Part shown: positions 33,693-43,050 of the stretch, in pieces | How the letters are laid out: each line of letters starts with the position of its first letter | Numbering within the stretch: position 1 is the stretch's first letter | Assembly: GCA_024637155.1 (NCBI GenBank) | Contig: JAGXFR010000024.1 | Location: forward strand, 1-64,000 | Source: Burkholderiaceae bacterium | Lineage (GTDB): Bacteria; Pseudomonadota; Gammaproteobacteria; Burkholderiales; Burkholderiaceae_E | Reading direction: 5' to 3' | DNA: 64,000 bases | Notes under the pieces: model-generated | Seen by the model: only the letters and a program-made list of their open reading frames with translations | What the model was told of the DNA's origin: nothing | Databases searched by the model: none | Translations under genes and position numbers: made by a program

Positions 33693-35395
33693 GCAGCCGC
33701 CTTTTGTTCTTGTTGCAGGGGAATCTGGATCACGATCTCGGTGTTCAGTCCGTCGCTCTCGGCGATCTGCACGGAACCGCCCAAATCGGCGGCGCGTTCG
33801 CTCAACGAGGCGGGATAGAAGGGCTCATAAGCGCGACGGTGCATGCTGCCGGCATTATCGCGAACCGCGAGCCGCAGGTGCTGTGATTCGACCGACAGCG
33901 TGATCCAGACGTGGTGCGCGACGGTGTGCTTGCGGATGTTGTTGAGCACTTCATTGACCATGTGGAACAGCGCGCTGGCCAGCACGCGCGTGGTGGCTAC
34001 CCGCTCCGGGGTGTCGAGCTCGACTTCGATGCCAAACAATTCGGTGAAGCGCCGGCACTGGCGCCGCAGGGCCGGTATCAACGCATTGTCTCCCAATCCG
34101 GCGCCGGTGCGCAGGTTAGAGATCAACTCGCGCAGCGCGCCGACCTGGCTGTTCACCAGCTCCGCCAGTGCATCGACTTCGGCGCGCGCCGGGTTGTCGG
34201 GAGGGATGCGCAGCGCCACCCCTTCGACCGCGTACTTCAGCCCCAGATAGGGCTGGATCGCGCTGTCGTGAAGGTCGCGACCGATGCGGGCGCGCTCGTG
34301 GGAAACGCTCTCGTCATGCAGCTTGTCCACCGTGGCGGCCTGTTCGATGACGCGCAGCAGGTCGGGCGCAGCGCGGACCAGTGTCGAAGTGTCGTCGGGC
34401 ATCGCGCGCGCGTTCTTGAAGCCGACCACGAAGTGGCCGTGCGGGTGCCCATAGCGGTTCAGCGGTACCACGTGCAAGCCCTGCACCTCCAGCGTGCGCG
34501 CCAGTCCGCCGAGTTCGCTGGAAACTCCCTCCGGCGCGGGCGTTTCGTTGGCCATCACCACACCCGGCCGCCAGTCCCACCAGTGGCGATGGGTCAGACT
34601 GACTGGGCAGTTGGGCAACTGCGACAGGTGATCCTCTAGGCGAGCATGCACGTCGGATTTCGCGCGAAAGGCGCCGTCTTCGCGGCTGGCGATCATTGCG
34701 GGCACAGACTCGCCGCTGGGGAGCACCAGGATGGCGACGTCGGCATCGACGCTCTGGCGCAAGCGCTCGGTGACTTCGGTGCAGATCGCCTCGAGTCCGC
34801 GGCGCGGATCGAGTTGTTCCTCGAGATCACCATGGAGTTCGAGGCGCTGGCGCAGCTTGTGGAACGGCTTGGAAACCAGGGCCACGGTCGGCAGCAGGCC
34901 CAGCAGCAGCAGGGCGGGCGCGCTGCGCTGCAGGCTGACGTCGAAGCCGGGCATCGCGTCGCCGTTGCTGTCGAGCAGCACGCCCAGCGCGGCGAACAGC
35001 GCGAGGAGCACGCCCTGGAGGCCGCCGAATCCAATGCTGGCCAGCATCACCGGGGGCACCATCGCGATGATCAGCATCCGGGTGCCGCCGCTGACCAGCA
35101 GCAGGCAGATGGAGGCCCAGGCGACGTCGACCCAGTAGAGCCACAGCGCCGTCGGACGGGCACGGTTGTTGGCTTCACCCGCGAGCAGCCACGCGGACCA
35201 CAACGCGTAGGCCAGCACGAGCGGAATGACCACGAAGCCTGTCCCTGCGGTCTCGTCGTGCGCCAGGAGCATGACCGCGATCAGAACCGCGGTGACAAAG
35301 CGCACCGCGCTCGAGAAACGGCGCAACTCCGCCGACGGCCGGTTCCGACTTGCGTGCGTCTCGGCGAGATCAGCGAGCGATCTGAGTGCCGTCAT
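33689..35395 (-). CDS. NarL-type sensor histidine kinase (HisKA_3)
   Basis: This 568-aa kinase has about six membrane helices (residues 30-190), a GAF-like cytosolic region (about 210-350) and a dimerisation/phosphoacceptor domain with [21 protein letters not shown] (His in RDLHD), then a degenerate HATPase: the N box reads [13 protein letters not shown], but the G boxes are weak. ATG at 35395 has GGGGGA seven bases upstream; an in-frame start eight codons earlier exists. The 5' half of this gene is duplicated at 38.3-39.2 kb. Confidence 0.88.
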   Translation of the reverse strand: MTALRSLADLAETHASRNRPSAELRRFSSAVRFVTAVLIAVMLLAHDETAGTGFVVIPLVLAYALWSAWLLAGEANNRARPTALWLYWVDVAWASICLLLVSGGTRMLIIAMVPPVMLASIGFGGLQGVLLALFAALGVLLDSNGDAMPGFDVSLQRSAPALLLLGLLPTVALVSKPFHKLRQRLELHGDLEEQLDPRRGLEAICTEVTERLRQSVDADVAILVLPSGESVPAMIASREDGAFRAKSDVHARLEDHLSQLPNCPVSLTHRHWWDWRPGVVMANETPAPEGVSSELGGLARTLEVQGLHVVPLNRYGHPHGHFVVGFKNARAMPDDTSTLVRAAPDLLRVIEQAATVDKLHDESVSHERARIGRDLHDSAIQPYLGLKYAVEGVALRIPPDNPARAEVDALAELVNSQVGALRELISNLRTGAGLGDNALIPALRRQCRRFTELFGIEVELDTPERVATTRVLASALFHMVNEVLNNIRKHTVAHHVWITLSVESQHLRLAVRDNAGSMHRRAYEPFYPASLSERAADLGGSVQIAESDGLNTEIVIQIPLQQEQKAAA

Positions 35396-35823
35396 GGTGC
35401 AGGTCCCCCGAAACAGCAAACAACCCAGAGGGTAGGGTTTTCAGCCGTGGCAGCCGTGCGAGCGATCGCGTTCCCTGCAGGTTCGCTGACCTGCGGCAGG
35501 TTGGTCGAACCGCGCGCTGCGGGCGAACGGCTCGGTCGAGAATTCGTGATACTGGGGCCGGAAATTCTCCGGCCCCAAGTAGTCGAGATCGTGATGGGGG
35601 TGCGCGTCGTTGCAAAGCCGCCACGAAATCCAGCGGTCCCTACGCCGATGGCCACATGCGCCTCCGTCCGCGATCCAAACCACGCGGCGCACAGGCACTT
35701 GCGGCGGAGCTTCTCCCGAAAGCTCCCGGTGAACCGAGGTCTGCCTGAGCAGCCGCAACTCCAAGATAGAACGATCATGGCACAAGTGATGCCAAATAGG
35801 TCACTTGTTGCAGACAATCAACT
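34417..35823. repeat. Long direct repeat A, copy 1 (kinase 5' half plus upstream DNA)
   Basis: 1407 bp covering the membrane and GAF-like part of the histidine kinase gene and about 430 bp upstream is repeated in the same orientation at 38275-39618 (1344 bp). The copies align end to end with scattered substitutions and a single 63-bp gap, which corresponds to 34679-34741 here and is flanked by CGTC on both sides. Confidence 0.9.
35540..35727 (-). mobile_element. IS3-family transposase (OrfB) C-terminal remnant, copy 1
   Basis: In two frames of the minus strand the end of an IS3-type integrase domain is recognisable: SFREKLRRKCLCAAWFGSR, then after a frameshift WRLCNDAHPHHDLDYLGPE, matching the usual WR..YN..RPH.AL.YL.P pattern. 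The rest of the element and its ends are missing. It lies inside direct repeat A, so it predates the duplication. Confidence 0.65.
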
Positions 35824-36122
35824 AGTTAGGAGGAGTTGGGAGGGGAACGGGCAATTGGATCTTCATGTCCAGTGCCCATAGGATGCGGTAAGTGACCCAT
35901 ACACAGGCTGCCGCGAGCACCATCCCCCCGGCGCCCTCGAGAAGGTAGTGCCATCACAGGGAGGCCGCCAGGACTCTGCGAGCCCAACGGATACGGCACG
36001 CGGGGAGCCGGTCAGGAGCTCCCGATTGGCGGTGCGGCCACCGGCGGTGACACGGGCAAGCTCGCCGACCGAGTTGACCCCGGCCGGCAGGGTGAGGAGC
36101 GCGACGGCGCTATCGCATCAAC
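35824..36122. other. Intergenic DNA without recognised features
   Basis: These 300 bp between repeat A copy 1 and the first tadG-like gene contain no convincing ORF, hairpin or known site. Short readable stretches on the minus strand (for example LARVTAGGRTANRELL) match nothing I recognise. Confidence 0.5.
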
Positions 36123-37283
36123 TCATTGCACGAGGCGTGGCGGCACGAACACGCCGAGGTACGGTCCGCCACCTCCGTTTGAATTGCCGATCGAGCAGGG
36201 CTTGTCTACAAAATGTCCAATGACGCACTTGTTGGTCGACGTGTCTCCATACTTCAGGGGTACGCCGATGGGGAACTCGTTGCAAACCGTGTTCTGATTG
36301 CCGCCCTGGATACCCGCATCGACACGGAGACATGCGTACTTGAGAACGGGCGTCTGCCCTTTTGAGCCGAGCGCGCTGTTGGCCACGACCGGCACGATGA
36401 TTTCCTTGCCGACGAGATTATCCGCCACATCGCCGAAGTTGGTTGCCTGCACCCCGGGGTTGATCCACGTAGGAGAATCTACCGCCACCCCAGTACTATT
36501 CCCCTCCTGTATCAGCTTACGCACGTAGGCGGCGGAATTGATGTCGGCATCGAACGTGGTCCACTGTCCACACAGGCAACCCGTACCGCACAGAGAGCCA
36601 CCGGCCGCGCCGCTCGCGACGACGAACTTCCATGGTTCCCCGGTGCTGGGGTTATTCACCGGTGCTCCAGATCCATTGTTCGGATCCCAAAGGCCGGTCC
36701 CCGCGTCAAGGATGCAATTCCCGATGGCAATCGGTGCGAGCGCGCCGGCTCCGGCTGCTGTCGGATAGGAAATGACTGCGGTGGCGGTGGCGCTTGCGTC
36801 GATGCTTTGAGAACCCAGGATCCCGGCGAGAACGGTCAGCATCGGGCCCGCGTTCTGTCCGGCTGAGCGGGTGATCGCCACTCGCACTGCGGGAAGGTCG
36901 TTGATCGTTGGTGTCTTCAAGGTGTCAGTGTCGAAAGTCCTCGCCGCGAAGTCCCAGTAGCCGACCGTGACGGCGCCGGTCGAGAGAGCCACTTTTTCGG
37001 AACTGTTCAGCGACACTGCGCCTTGCGCGTTGGCGGTCGCCAAGGCCCAGTTCGGGGTGGGAGGGGCGGTCCCGACCGGTGGGTTCAGCAGGTAGCCTGC
37101 CCCGTTCAGCGCCGCCGCGTCAGCCGCGTTCTGCAATTCGTTCCTGACAACCCACCAACGCCCCACATCGAAGACGAAGGCCGTCACCCCAACAAACACG
37201 AAGAGGGACACGCCGACCATGATGGCCACAGCTCCTCTCTGGCGCCGACCTTCGCGGCGTTTGCCAAGCTGCTTCGTGTTCAT
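36123..37283 (-). CDS. TadG-like pilus-associated protein, cassette 1
   Basis: This 386-aa protein has a Tad_N pseudopilin start (RRQRGAVAIMVGVSLFVFVG, cleavable after Gly by TadV), the conserved segment RNELQNAADAAALNGAGYL typical of TadG N-terminal regions, and a Cys-containing extracellular domain ending in a Gly-rich tail. TadG-like minor pilins sit at the pilus base or tip. It is downstream of the tadE-like gene of this cassette (31 nt). Its ectodomain has no visible similarity to that of the cassette 2 protein. Confidence 0.85.
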   Translation of the reverse strand: MNTKQLGKRREGRRQRGAVAIMVGVSLFVFVGVTAFVFDVGRWWVVRNELQNAADAAALNGAGYLLNPPVGTAPPTPNWALATANAQGAVSLNSSEKVALSTGAVTVGYWDFAARTFDTDTLKTPTINDLPAVRVAITRSAGQNAGPMLTVLAGILGSQSIDASATATAVISYPTAAGAGALAPIAIGNCILDAGTGLWDPNNGSGAPVNNPSTGEPWKFVVASGAAGGSLCGTGCLCGQWTTFDADINSAAYVRKLIQEGNSTGVAVDSPTWINPGVQATNFGDVADNLVGKEIIVPVVANSALGSKGQTPVLKYACLRVDAGIQGGNQNTVCNEFPIGVPLKYGDTSTNKCVIGHFVDKPCSIGNSNGGGGPYLGVFVPPRLVQ

Positions 37284-37314
37284 GATGATCCCCAGAGGAA
37301 TGCTCGCCGACCCG

Positions 37315-37749
37315 TTACTCGCATCTCATCACGGCTTCGGAGCCCAAAGTGATCGGGCCGACAAGAGCGTTATAGAAACCGATAACCGGCCCGTCATAGG
37401 CGTAGGTCACTCCGACCCTCAGTCTGTCGGCGAAGTTCTGGCAGTTCGACGACCCCACGGCAGTGAGGTTCGATGAGGTCGCAACGCAGGAGCCAGCACC
37501 CTTCATCCTGATCAGAAAGGTGGAGCAATAGTTGGTCGCCTCCGTCTGGATACTAGCGCCACTTAAGCGCGGGTTGCGAAGCACAATGCCGGCCCGCGCC
37601 GCTTCCCTCGCGGCGTTCGTGATCATTGCCTTGTCGTAGAGCATGAAGCCGAAGTCGATGATTCCGAGCATGATCATCAGCAGCAGGGGCAGAATCAGCC
37701 CGAACTCGACGGCCGCGACTCCTTTCTGGCTGCTCCTTTTCCTATCCAC
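37315..37749 (-). CDS. TadE-like minor pilin, cassette 1
   Basis: This 144-aa pseudopilin has the TadE segment SSQKGVAAVEFGLILPLLLM with Gly/Val cleavage site and Glu5, followed by GIIDFGFMLYDKAMITNAAR, the family hallmark, and a C-terminal domain with cysteines. A GTG at 37749 with TGGAGG five bases upstream is chosen; reading is open to 37785 but lacks a ribosome binding site. It resembles the cassette 2 protein (41073-41522) throughout. Confidence 0.88.
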   Translation of the reverse strand: MDRKRSSQKGVAAVEFGLILPLLLMIMLGIIDFGFMLYDKAMITNAAREAARAGIVLRNPRLSGASIQTEATNYCSTFLIRMKGAGSCVATSSNLTAVGSSNCQNFADRLRVGVTYAYDGPVIGFYNALVGPITLGSEAVMRCE

Positions 37750-38011
37750 GTCGCCTCCAAGGACCTCGCTTCTCCTGCGAGACACATTCAGACACAGACC
37801 GGCGCTGACTGCTCCAAAGCGCCAGCGTAATCAAATTCATCTTCACTCTGGCTAGCTACCATGTCAAGCGTCGTGGCGTTCGACAGTGTGGGCTCTTTGT
37901 ACTAGTCGGAAGCTCCCGATGGCCCGTCCGTGCAGGCGCGGAACATGCCGTCGCCGCACAAGCCGAAACCGTCTTGCGTAGAGCAGCCGGTCGCGAAGAT
38001 GGTGGCGACTC

Positions 38012-38252
38012 GAATCAGCCTCACAGCGCCTCCCCGCCCTCATTGAGGATGTTCAGGTAGGCGTCGTACACGAACACGCGGTTGCGGCGCTGAACCGTGA
38101 GTTCCCGGGCGATGCCCAGTTCGACCAGAGTCGTCATCGCCTTGGACGCGGTAGGAAAGGCGATGGCTGCGTCGTTGCCGATCTGGCGCAGATTTCGCAC
38201 CGGTCGCCCTCTGAGGAGAGCGAGTACGCGCAGGGCGTTGGCGGCACCGCGC
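38012..38252 (-). pseudogene. fic gene 3' fragment (direct repeat B, copy 1)
   Basis: 241 bp almost identical to 41687-41927, the 3' end of the intact fic gene, including its stop codon. It encodes only the C-terminal winged-helix region (NLRQIGNDAAIAFPTASKAM and beyond). The fragment breaks off at GCACCGCGC and is joined directly to direct repeat A, copy 2. The 260 bp to its left (37750-38011) contain no recognised gene, only a short Cys-rich open stretch on the minus strand. Confidence 0.85.
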
Positions 38253-38266
38253 GCGCGTTCTACGTT

Positions 38267-39190
38267 CTATTCTATGAAGCCGACCACGAAGTCACCGTGC
38301 GGGTGACCATAGCGGCTCAGCGGCACCACGTGCAAGCCCTGCACCTCCAGCGTGCGCGCCAATCCGCCGAGCTCGCCGGGTAGGCCCTCCGGCGCGGGCA
38401 TTTCGTCGGCCATCACCACACCCGGCCGCCAGTCCCACCAGTGGCGCCGGGTCAGGCTGACCGGGCAGTCTGGCAACTGCGACAGGTGACTCTCGAGGAG
38501 CGAATACACGTCGGCTTTGGCGCGAAAGGCGCCGTCGGCATCGACGCTCTGGCGCAAGCGTTCGGTCACTTCGGTGCAGACCGTCTCGAGTCCGCGGCGC
38601 GGATCGAGTTGTTCCTCAAGGTTACCATCGAGTTCGAGGCGCTGGCGCAGCTTGTGGAACGGCTTGGAAACCAGGGCCACGGTTGGCAGCAAGCCCAACA
38701 ACAGCAGGGCGGGCGCGCTGTGCTGCAGGCCGACGTCGAAGCCGGGCATCGCGTCGCCGTTGCTGTCGAGCAGCACGCCCAGGGCGGCGAACAACGCGAG
38801 GAGCACGCCGTGTATGCCGCCGAAACCGATGCTGGCCAGCATCACCGGGGGCACCATCGCGACGATCAGCATCCGGGTGCCGCCGCTGACCAGCAGCAGG
38901 CACATGGCGGCCCACGCGACGTCGACCCAGTAGAGCCACAGCGCCGTCGGACGGGCGCGGTTGTTGGCTTCACCCGCGAGCAGCCACGCGGACCACAACG
39001 CGTAGGCCAGCACGAGCGGAATGACCACGAAGCCTGTCCCTGCAGTCTCGTCGTGCGCCAGGAGCATGACCGCGATCAGAACCGCGGTGACAAATCGGAT
39101 CGCGCTCGAGAAACGGCGCAACTCCGCCGACGGCCGGTTCCGGCTTGCGTGAGCCTCTGCGAGATCAGCGAGCGATCTGAGCGCCGTCAT
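38267..39190 (-). pseudogene. Histidine kinase 5' fragment
   Basis: This encodes the membrane domain and part of the GAF-like region of the kinase at 33689-35395 (about 95 percent alike by eye) with a 21-residue in-frame deletion, then stops two codons after FVVGF. The dimerisation and ATPase domains are absent, so it cannot signal as a kinase, though a membrane sensor fragment could be made. ATG at 39190. Confidence 0.88.
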
Positions 39191-39618
39191 GGTGCAGGTC
39201 CCCCGAAACAGCAAACAACCCAGAGGGCCGGGTTTTCAGCCGTGGCAGCCGTGCGAGCGATCGCGTTCCCTTCAGGTCTCATGACCTGCGGCAGGTTGGT
39301 CGAGCCGCACGCTGCGGGCGCACGGCTCGGTCGAGAATTCGTGATACTGGGGCCGGAAATACTCCGGCTCCGAGTAGTCGAGATCGTGTTGGGGGTTCCA
39401 GACGTTGCAAAGCCGCCACGAAAATCAGTGTGCCCTACGCTGTTGGCCACATGCGCCTCCGTCCGCGATCCAAACCACGCGACGCACAGGCACTTGCGGC
39501 GGAGCTTCTCCCGGAAGTTCCTGATGAACCGAGGTCTGCCTGAGCGGCCGCAATTCGAAGATGCAACGATCTTGGCACAAGTGATGCCAAATCGGTCACT
39601 TTTTGCAAACAATCAACT
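38275..39618. repeat. Long direct repeat A, copy 2
   Basis: 1344 bp matching 34417-35823. At its left edge, between the fic fragment and the kinase fragment, lie GCGCGCGTTC and then an extra ACGTTCTATTCTA. GCGCGCGTTC also occurs in copy 1 just left of the homology (about 34407-34416), so the junction used microhomology with local slippage. Confidence 0.88.
39335..39525 (-). mobile_element. IS3-family transposase C-terminal remnant, copy 2
   Basis: This is the counterpart of the remnant at 35540-35727 inside repeat A copy 2 (NFREKLRRKCLCVAWFGSR, then WRLCNVWNPQHDLDYSEPE). It has diverged further than copy 1. The following 39619-39805 holds nothing recognisable. Confidence 0.6.
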
Positions 39619-39805
39619 TTGGCGCTGCCGTGCCAAGGCGTAGGATGAGTCTAAGCTAGCCGCGTGCATTGAAGACGCGGCATTGCAGCATGCGTAGTTC
39701 TGGAGTATCGGTCGTCAATCTTGCGGCGCTCAGGAAGCCGAGAGGCGCCGCGCACCTCAAGCTATTACGTTGACGGTGTTACGTAACCGATGGAAGAGGG
39801 ACGAT

Positions 39806-40981
39806 ATGCATTGCCATAACTCTACTGCAAAGCGAGATCGGATAACCATGTCCGTATCGGGTCTGACGTCTTTCTCACGGCGTCAGTCGGGGGCCGTGGC
39901 CGTGCTTGTGGGCGGGATTCTGGTGGTCCTGATCTCCTTTGCGGCGTTCGCCATCGACATCGGCTACGCGATGGTCACCAAGAACGAGCTTCAGAACATA
40001 GCCGATGGTGCGGCGCTTGCAGGTGCCAGAATGCTTGGGAGGATATACGAATGCGACGCTGACCTGGTCAACTGCCCTGGCCCCATGTCCTACGAGGCGC
40101 AGAAGACGTACGCGGCTGATGAAGCTGCGATCAAGGGGGCTGCAAAGGACGTGGCTTCAGCGAACTCAGCGGGCGGTAAGTACGGAATAACAATCAACGA
40201 CGTGGACATCGTGATTGGCAACTGGGATCAAGCCAGTAAGCAAGTGAATCCTGTCACCCCAATTTCGCCGGATGCTGTCCAAGTGATTGCCAGAAGGGAC
40301 GGCAGCGCAAATGGCCCCATTCGTACGTTTCTAGCGAGTGTCATGGGAATAAACACCGTGAACGTATCTGCTATTGCGACCGCAGCCCTGACCGGGTCAG
40401 GTTCCATGGCGGAAGGTGGCCTGAATTTCCCTGCAGCTATAAATAAGAGTTGGATGGATAGCATTCCATGCAATGAAGATCTGACGTTTAATCCCTCAAG
40501 TGCCGGAGTATGTGCCGCTTGGCACACCTATACCCTCTGGCCACCGAGCGCGCATCAACAAAAGAATGTCTTGACTGATCTCACCAACGAGACGTTTATC
40601 TCGCCCGAGACGATTGCAGGGGTAACGCAGTATATGGTTAACAACGGAGGTATGGCAACTCTTCTTACACAAAACTACATGCAAGATCTCTTTGAAAAGA
40701 TGAGAATAAAAAATGACGGTAAGGTCGATTTTGACGAGGTCGATGCTACTTGGACAACGGCCGTTCCAATCTTTGACGATGATCCAGATGGAACGGGCGT
40801 GCTCTGTAACCCGAATGGTGCTACAACAATAGTTGGATTCGCCACGATTGTCATTACAGGGGTCCTCCCACCTCCTGTATCGACGATATCCGCTAAGGTC
40901 AAATGCGATATTGTCGAACCTGGCCGGGGCGGCGGCGGTTTCTACGGCACGAAAGGTGCGATACCAGGCTTGGTCAAGTAG
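39806..40981 (+). CDS. TadG-like pilus-associated protein, cassette 2
   Basis: This 391-aa protein has the same N-terminal architecture as the cassette 1 protein (RRQSGAVAVLVGGILVVLIS, then KNELQNIADGAALAGARMLG) but an unrelated ectodomain of about 300 residues, including an acidic stretch (FDDDPDGTGVL) and a Gly-rich end (GRGGGGFYG). Base composition from about 40.4 kb is clearly AT-richer than all neighbours, suggesting recent acquisition. ATG at 39806 follows GAGGGA; 39848 is an alternative. It is on the plus strand, opposite to the tad locus. Confidence 0.83.
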   Translation: MHCHNSTAKRDRITMSVSGLTSFSRRQSGAVAVLVGGILVVLISFAAFAIDIGYAMVTKNELQNIADGAALAGARMLGRIYECDADLVNCPGPMSYEAQKTYAADEAAIKGAAKDVASANSAGGKYGITINDVDIVIGNWDQASKQVNPVTPISPDAVQVIARRDGSANGPIRTFLASVMGINTVNVSAIATAALTGSGSMAEGGLNFPAAINKSWMDSIPCNEDLTFNPSSAGVCAAWHTYTLWPPSAHQQKNVLTDLTNETFISPETIAGVTQYMVNNGGMATLLTQNYMQDLFEKMRIKNDGKVDFDEVDATWTTAVPIFDDDPDGTGVLCNPNGATTIVGFATIVITGVLPPPVSTISAKVKCDIVEPGRGGGGFYGTKGAIPGLVK

Positions 40982-41072
40982 CGAAGACCATATAGATACA
41001 CTGGAGCGGGTTGTCGCGTCGACCGACTATTCGACAGCACAACCAACTCAAGATAATTGTTGGAGGTAGTAC

Positions 41073-41522
41073 GTGAAAACAATGACAGACCAGAAAGGGG
41101 TGGCTGTTGTCGAATTCGCCATTGTCCTTCCACTTCTATTGGTGATTGTCTTTGGAATCGTTGAATTTGGCCTTCTTATGTATAACAAAGCAATCATCAC
41201 GAACGCGAGTCGAGAAGGCGCCAGAGCGGGTATCGTACAGGGCTCTCCCAGACCAATCCAAAGCGAGATACGGGCGGTTGTCACAAACTATCTTAATACA
41301 GTTCGGCCCATCACGTTCGGTGGTCCGGGTCTCGCTACGCCAACGGTAGCGACCGCCAATCCGTCGGGCGGAGTTCAGTGCAGCGCTTTTGGTCAGGACT
41401 TAATCGTTGGTGTCAAATATACTTATCGGTTTCTTGTTCTTCCAAACGTTATCGCACTGATGAATGGGACATTCACCCAATCGATCGATCTCGTCGCAAC
41501 GACCGACATGAAGTGCGAGTAA
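41073..41522 (+). CDS. TadE-like minor pilin, cassette 2
   Basis: This 149-aa pseudopilin has the TadE core QKGVAVVEFAIVLPLLLVIV followed by GIVEFGLLMYNKAIITNASR, and a C-terminal domain ending MKCE, similar to MRCE in the cassette 1 protein. GTG start at 41073 with TGGAGG six to seven bases upstream. AT-rich like the preceding gene, 91 nt downstream of it. Gene order is tadG then tadE here, whereas cassette 1 reads tadE then tadG. Confidence 0.87.
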   Translation: MKTMTDQKGVAVVEFAIVLPLLLVIVFGIVEFGLLMYNKAIITNASREGARAGIVQGSPRPIQSEIRAVVTNYLNTVRPITFGGPGLATPTVATANPSGGVQCSAFGQDLIVGVKYTYRFLVLPNVIALMNGTFTQSIDLVATTDMKCE

Positions 41523-41686
41523 GGATTCCGTAGCGGTTTGGATCGCACAGCCAAAATCGGGCAGATACTACTCCTCACTGCGAGGCTGCTTTCGGGTAAT
41601 CGGGAGCCGAAATGCACGGGGCACGTCACAGAAACGGGCACGTTCTGGCTGTGTTCTCCGTTTCCGTTCCGTGGTGGCATGTGCGG

Positions 41687-41927
41687 GAATCAGCCTCACA
41701 GCGCCTCCCCGCCCTCATTGAGGATGCTCAGGTACGCGTCGTACACGAACACGCGGTTGCGGCGCTGACCCGTGAGTTCCCGGGCGATGCCCAGTTCGAC
41801 CAGAGTCGTCATCGCCTTGGACGCGGTAGGAAAGGCGATGGCTGCGTCATTGCCGATCTGGCGCAGATTTCGCACCGGTCGCTCTCTGAGGAGAGCGAGT
41901 ACGCGCAGGGCGTTGGCGGCACCGCGC
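41687..41927. repeat. Direct repeat B, copy 2 (fic 3' end)
   Basis: 241 bp repeated at 38012-38252 with a handful of substitutions and no gaps. It begins nine bases before the fic stop codon (GAATCAGCC) and ends at GCACCGCGC inside the gene. The 164 bp to the left (41523-41686) show no recognised feature. Confidence 0.9.
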
Positions 41928-42859
41928 CCGCCACGCTGGACGCGCCGCGCATCCTGCTGAAACAGCTCCACGAGCCGCTGGGCGGTCTGCACGGCACCGC
42001 CGGCGGTCTTCTCGACTCCTTCGAGAAAGAAATCCACCCACGCTTCCCAATCTCCTTCGGTGCGCACGCCGTCCAGCAGTTCGTAATAGCGGGAGCGGTG
42101 TTGCTTGAAGTACAGACTCAGGTAGAGAAGTGGTTGGGCGAGCGCGCCGCCCTCATGCAGCAACAGCGCGACGAGCAGGCGCCCCAGGCGACCGTTTCCG
42201 TCGAGAAAGGGGTGAATGGTTTCGAACTGGACATGCGCCAACGCCGCCCTGAGCAGTACCGGCAGGTCGCCGGTTTCACCTTGGATGAAGCGCTCCAGCG
42301 CGGCCATGCAGGCCTCGACCTCGTGGGGCGGCGGCGGCACGAACGCGGCGTTGCCGGGCCGGGTGCCACCGATCCAGTTTTGACTGCGACGGAACTCGCC
42401 GGGGGCTTTTTCGCTGCCGCGCCCACGCTCCATCAGGCAGGAGTGCATCTCGCGCAACAGCCGATTGCACAGTGGAAAGCCGCCACGCAGGCGTGCGATG
42501 CCATGTTCCAGCGCCGCGACGTAGTTGGAGACCTCGACCACATCGTCGAAAGGCACGCCGGGTGACTCGTCGAGTTCGAAGAGCAGCAGGTCCGACAGCG
42601 ATGATTGCGTGCCTTCGATCTGCGACGACAATACCGCCTCGCGCCGCACATAGGCGTAAAGGAAGAGTTGCGGGTCGGAGAGCAACAGGGCGATGCTGTC
42701 GAGGCGACCCAATGCCAGGGTTGCCCTCTCGAGTTGCAGCTGGCGCGCGCCTTCGAGCTCCAGCGGCGGTTCGGGCGGCAGCGGGTCCGGAACGAAGGCG
42801 CGGACCATTTCTCCGCCGGCCAGGCTGGTGGCATGGTGGCCCGTTGCGACACGGCGCAT
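41696..42859 (-). CDS. Fic family protein (class II, with C-terminal winged helix)
   Basis: This 387-aa AMPylation enzyme has an N-terminal inhibitory motif SSQIEG (Glu about residue 82), a Fic core with the full motif HPFLDGNGRLGR (about 222) and a C-terminal winged-helix domain (VLALLRERPVRNLRQIGNDA, then ASKAMTTLVELGI) that could bind its own promoter. All key residues are intact. AAGGA lies nine bases before the ATG at 42859. It is divergent from a second, internally deleted fic gene, with an inverted repeat in between. Confidence 0.92.
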   Translation of the reverse strand: MRRVATGHHATSLAGGEMVRAFVPDPLPPEPPLELEGARQLQLERATLALGRLDSIALLLSDPQLFLYAYVRREAVLSSQIEGTQSSLSDLLLFELDESPGVPFDDVVEVSNYVAALEHGIARLRGGFPLCNRLLREMHSCLMERGRGSEKAPGEFRRSQNWIGGTRPGNAAFVPPPPHEVEACMAALERFIQGETGDLPVLLRAALAHVQFETIHPFLDGNGRLGRLLVALLLHEGGALAQPLLYLSLYFKQHRSRYYELLDGVRTEGDWEAWVDFFLEGVEKTAGGAVQTAQRLVELFQQDARRVQRGGRGAANALRVLALLRERPVRNLRQIGNDAAIAFPTASKAMTTLVELGIARELTGQRRNRVFVYDAYLSILNEGGEAL

Positions 42860-42888
42860 GGTGCGTGATCCTTGAATAAGCCTTGGCG

Positions 42889-42920
42889 CTATTAAACATC
42901 AAAGGCTTTCGCTTTAATAG
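42889..42920. promoter_or_regulatory. Inverted repeat between divergent fic genes
   Basis: CTATTAAA (42889-42896) and TTTAATAG (42913-42920) form a perfect 8-bp inverted repeat around a 16-bp centre, 30 bp upstream of the minus-strand fic ATG, in the only AT-rich stretch of the spacer. It is a good candidate operator for the winged-helix domains of the Fic proteins. Confidence 0.5.
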
Positions 42921-43050
42921 TGTTCGTCGGGGGCTCGCGCGTGTCGTTGGTGCGACCGGCGGGGATCGGCCTTGCAGGTCGTGCTCGCGCTGGCGCCCCC
43001 CTTGCGGCGAATTATTTGCGCATGCGGAGAATCCGGCTCGTAATCGCCGC

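Noticed and set aside
35392-35817. 141-aa minus-strand frame upstream of the histidine kinase, also present at 39187-39612
   Set aside because: Repeated only because the DNA is duplicated; its recognisable parts belong to a frameshifted IS3 transposase, so it is not a gene.
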